Origin: Syntrophaceae bacterium UBA1163
Lineage (GTDB): Bacteria > Desulfobacterota > BSN033 > UBA1163
Direction of reading: 5' to 3'
Assembly: GCA_002311635.1 (NCBI GenBank)
Contig: DBZJ01000172.1
Coordinates: forward strand, 1 to 7,052
DNA length: 7,052 bases
The notes under the pieces were generated by a model that did no database searches, was not told the origin of the DNA, and saw only the letters and a program-made list of their open reading frames with translations. Shown here one piece after another: positions 4,644 to 7,052 of the stretch. Made by a program: the position numbers and the translations under genes. Each line of letters starts with the position of its first letter. The stretch's first letter is position 1.

Positions 4644-6299
4644 TCATTTGGCGACCCGCTGGAGCCCCGGCGCAGACAAGGATTTTGAAATTTGGGTTTT
4701 CTCTGTGTGGGTAATCCGCAGCTCTCCCTTTTCAATATGGTAGCAGGTATTTTTCAGCCAATTCTGATCATCCTGGTCTGGAAAATCCTTACGAAAGAAG
4801 GTGCCTCTGCTCTCCCTTCGAAGCAAACTCCCTTCTAAAATGGCTTTGAGAAGGAGCGCACCATTTTCTAAATCTCTTCTCTTGAAAAGATCGCCTAAGG
4901 TTGCGGGATATACCTCCTCGATTCTCCTCCTGATAGAGGCCAGTCGATCTAAACCTTCTTTCAGGGACCCCTCCTCTCGAACAGGACCGGTGCATCTCCA
5001 GGCCAAATTCTTCAACTCCTTAAGGATATCTCGGGGTTGATCAAACGTCCCCCTTCTTTTTCTGAGATAGGATCGAACCTTGCGGTCCCATTTTTTGATA
5101 ACGTTTTCAGAGAAAGGACGGAATGGCCCCTGCGTCCGTTCTTTCTGGCGGGCGTATTCCGCTGCGGACTGACCGCCGATGGCCCCAAACACCGCGCACT
5201 CGGCTAACGCGTTTCCCCCAAGTCGATTCGCACCATGGATTCCCCAAGCCACCTCTCCTGCTGCAAAGAGGCCTGGGAGGGACGTTGCTGCCTTTTCATC
5301 CAACTCAACCCCTCCCATAAAAAAATGGGCTGCCGGGGAGACCAGAAAGGGTCGATCCCGAAAAGGGAATTTCGATTTTTTGAGAAAGTTGAGCGGATAA
5401 TCTTCCCACGCTCCCTCGGGGACCTGGGTCAAATCAAAAAAGACATCTCCATCCTGACAGGCATCGTAAAGAACGACAGAGAGCCGATCCCATTGGGTAA
5501 GGATGGCTCGGCTCGAATCTCCTCTGGGGTTAAGCTTTTCCAATAGATCCTCTCCTTTCTCATTGAACAAACGGAAGTCCTTCGGATAGGGAGGATAGAG
5601 GAGAAAAGAAGAAAGTCTTGGCTCTCCTAAAACAAACGGAGAAAATTGAACAAATTCCAAATCGAAAAGGGAAAGACCCGCCCGAAGGGCTAAGGCATAT
5701 CCATCTCCGAGGATGCTTCTCTGATTGTCATTTCTACGATAAATCGCCCCTGCCCCACCGGCCGATAGAATAACCGCTCTTGATTGAATCAAACAGGGTT
5801 TGCCGTCTCTAAAGAATCCGAATGCCCCCCGGACTTCGCCCTCTTCGATGACTAAATCAAAAATGACCAAACCTGGTAAAAGTTTGATCGAACTATCTCT
5901 GAGCCGTTCGATAAGGGGTCTGATCAAGAGGACTCCGGGCAGCTGCGAAGAACCCTTCGGCCGATCCACGGTAAATCCCGTGTCTCTCCCAAGGAGGGGG
6001 ACTCCATAGTCTCTCAATTCTTTTATCGCATCCGGAGCTTTTTCGATAAAGACCTTTACCAGATTGACCTGGTTTAATCCTCTTCCGGATTCTAAGGTCG
6101 CCCGGAGATGAGCTTCTTCGGAAAAACGGGAGTTCGCAGCGGTGAAGACGCCATTGGCCAATGAGGTGTTGGTCCCCATCCCAATGGCAAATTTCCCCAC
6201 CAGGAGAACACGAAGACCTGCCCTCTCTGCCTTCAAAGCAGAAAGGAGGCCAGCCAGGCCGCTGCCGATCACAAGAATGTCCGTGCTGAGTTCTTCCAT
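4644..6299 (-). CDS. FAD-dependent oxidoreductase, fumarate reductase / L-aspartate oxidase superfamily
   Basis: This 551-residue flavoprotein has a Rossmann GSGLAG (12-17), an AGGAGAIY block (180-187), a GEVAWGIHGANRLGGNALAE block (348-367) and a helical C-terminal domain (about 396-495) with ESRG and DFPDQDD (496-511), as in SdhA, FrdA and NadB. PAAHFFMGG (322-330) is nearest to NadB's PAAH. Expected active-site residues are present as an arginine in PRGDSSR (R259 or R264), H325, H355 and R359. The usual QFHPT motif is QFSPF (218-222), so the substrate-binding histidine is replaced by S220. The position of the SdhA/FrdA flavin-linking histidine is about N44, so FAD should be non-covalent. 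No iron-sulfur, cytochrome or signal peptide is present, so it is probably a soluble cytoplasmic enzyme. A TGA directly precedes the ATG (6299), fixing the upstream limit; no good ribosome site is seen. True NadB is possible but doubtful because of the missing histidine. Confidence 0.85.
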   Translation of the reverse strand: MEELSTDILVIGSGLAGLLSALKAERAGLRVLLVGKFAIGMGTNTSLANGVFTAANSRFSEEAHLRATLESGRGLNQVNLVKVFIEKAPDAIKELRDYGVPLLGRDTGFTVDRPKGSSQLPGVLLIRPLIERLRDSSIKLLPGLVIFDLVIEEGEVRGAFGFFRDGKPCLIQSRAVILSAGGAGAIYRRNDNQRSILGDGYALALRAGLSLFDLEFVQFSPFVLGEPRLSSFLLYPPYPKDFRLFNEKGEDLLEKLNPRGDSSRAILTQWDRLSVVLYDACQDGDVFFDLTQVPEGAWEDYPLNFLKKSKFPFRDRPFLVSPAAHFFMGGVELDEKAATSLPGLFAAGEVAWGIHGANRLGGNALAECAVFGAIGGQSAAEYARQKERTQGPFRPFSENVIKKWDRKVRSYLRKRRGTFDQPRDILKELKNLAWRCTGPVREEGSLKEGLDRLASIRRRIEEVYPATLGDLFKRRDLENGALLLKAILEGSLLRRESRGTFFRKDFPDQDDQNWLKNTCYHIEKGELRITHTEKTQISKSLSAPGLQRVAK

Positions 6300-6338
6300 T
6301 CACAAAAAGTCTATCACCCAAGGATGAACAGGGTATTC

Positions 6339-7052
6339 TTAGCTTTTCTCCACAGACTCCAATTCAAATTTAATATGTCCAACTGGAAGTTCCAGATCAA
6401 TCAGGATCGGAACCTTTTCCCCATTGGCAGTATACCAGATCTGGATTTTCCCCTCCTTATCTTCAAAGGTGGAAAAAGAGGTGCTGGACTCGAGACACAC
6501 AGCCTCCACCTGTCCGTACATCTTCGACTTCACCTTCCCCTTTTTTGAATAAAACACCATCTGGCGCAACTTTATCCCGTCGAAAATAGACATCGGAATA
6601 TTTTGTCCCGGACGAATGTCTTCCTTCAAATAGCATTTGGCAAACATCGAAAGAGGATCATAGGTCTCACACAGAAGAGGAAACTCTTGCCTTTCCTTGT
6701 TCTCCCCTTTTTCGGCCACCACCTTCTTATTAGGAAAATCAAATGTGAACGTTTGAAAATAATTTTTTCTCGCGATGAGGAGCCCCTCTTGATCGATCTC
6801 TTTCACATACTGGACGGGAGAGCATGTCTCTGCATCCATGGTTGAGAGAAATCGGTTTTTCATTCTAAATAGGAATCCGAGGGGAAGCGTTTCCACGGAG
6901 GCACGAATCTGGTAGAGAAGCTTTCCTTCCTTGGAAGATCCATTTTCAATTTTAATCGAAGCCTTGAGCATGGGAACACCGAACTTTTTTGCTGTATAGA
7001 AAAATACCTTTCCCGGTCCGGGCTTGGGTTCCGGAACTTGTTTCCGCTCATC
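6339..7052 (-). CDS. DUF3108-like protein (N-terminus beyond window)
   Basis: The frame remains open through the right edge of the window, adding about 27 codons before the first internal ATG (6971), so the true start lies outside; 237 residues are visible. The added part includes a proline/lysine-rich stretch (KQVPEPKPGPGK) and then VFFYTAKKFGVPMLKAS. The layout fits DUF3108 proteins: a strand with G-x-P, then a sensitive mid-part LPLGFLFRMKNRFLSTMDAETCSPVQYVKE, followed by RKNYFQTFTFDFPNKKV, DPLSMFAKCYL, R-x-G-x-x-x-x-M-x-I-FDG and a late YTANGEKVPILIDLELPVG. Such proteins are normally exported and predicted to be beta-rich; a signal peptide would be in the missing part. Function is unknown. 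The stop is 39 bp before the flavoprotein start on the same strand, so the two are probably co-transcribed. The assignment is from remembered family patterns. Confidence 0.7.
   Translation of the reverse strand, partial: DERKQVPEPKPGPGKVFFYTAKKFGVPMLKASIKIENGSSKEGKLLYQIRASVETLPLGFLFRMKNRFLSTMDAETCSPVQYVKEIDQEGLLIARKNYFQTFTFDFPNKKVVAEKGENKERQEFPLLCETYDPLSMFAKCYLKEDIRPGQNIPMSIFDGIKLRQMVFYSKKGKVKSKMYGQVEAVCLESSTSFSTFEDKEGKIQIWYTANGEKVPILIDLELPVGHIKFELESVEKS

Noticed and set aside
5893..6321. 142-codon minus-strand frame overlapping the flavoprotein N-terminus
   Set aside because: It is an out-of-frame reading of the Rossmann region; the flavoprotein frame carries the GSGLAG motif and normal length, so this is a shadow and not evidence of a frameshift.
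1..7052. CRISPR array, insertion sequence or transposase
   Set aside because: No regularly spaced direct repeats, terminal inverted repeats or transposase-like reading frames were seen on either strand.

Overview
This 7.05 kb window looks like chromosomal DNA of a Gram-negative bacterium. The evidence is a lipoprotein signal with a lipobox, Sec signal peptides, a periplasmic TRAP-TAXI binding protein, a DUF3108-type protein and strong GGAGG ribosome binding sites. Base composition is near balanced. The mix of an actinobacterial/archaeal-style inositol-3-phosphate synthase, a TAXI receptor and a COG4324-type predicted aminopeptidase would suit Desulfobacterota, Nitrospirota or related lineages. 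That placement is an inference from gene content only.

Layout. Positions 1-79 hold the possible C-terminal tail of a plus-strand gene that starts outside the window. Positions 80-452 carry no convincing gene, but they contain a piece resembling the 3' end of a tmRNA/tRNA (T-arm plus acceptor strand, 256-282), followed by a cluster of inverted repeats (290-343). This could be an old attachment site or a decayed ssrA copy. Two small minus-strand genes follow, each with a strong Shine-Dalgarno: a 98-aa exported protein (1011-715), then a 70-aa protein of unknown function (665-453). Across a 269-bp divergent intergenic region lies plus-strand ino1 (1281-2393), the most certain gene in the window, with a plausible sigma70-type promoter upstream.

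The rest, 2429-7052, is a minus-strand series read from right to left: a DUF3108-like protein (cut by the window edge), an FAD-dependent oxidoreductase of the fumarate reductase/L-aspartate oxidase superfamily, a TAXI solute-binding protein, and a HEMTH metallopeptidase lipoprotein. It converges on ino1 with only 35 bp between stop codons. The gaps inside the series (39, 134 and 74 bp) contain no clear terminator, so co-transcription is possible but not proven.

How the genes might work together. Ino1 makes 1D-myo-inositol 3-phosphate from glucose 6-phosphate, but no phosphatase or phosphatidylinositol-type transferase is present here, so its end product is unknown. The TAXI protein would capture a small, probably carboxylated, solute in the periplasm, but no TRAP membrane subunit is visible. 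The flavoprotein next to it belongs to a superfamily acting on dicarboxylates, and its usual substrate-binding HPT motif is replaced by SPF. A link between TAXI ligand and flavoprotein substrate is speculative. I see no defence system, CRISPR array, insertion sequence or clearly new multi-gene system. The points most worth a second look are the altered active site of the flavoprotein, the orphan TAXI protein beside it, and the tmRNA-like fragment.
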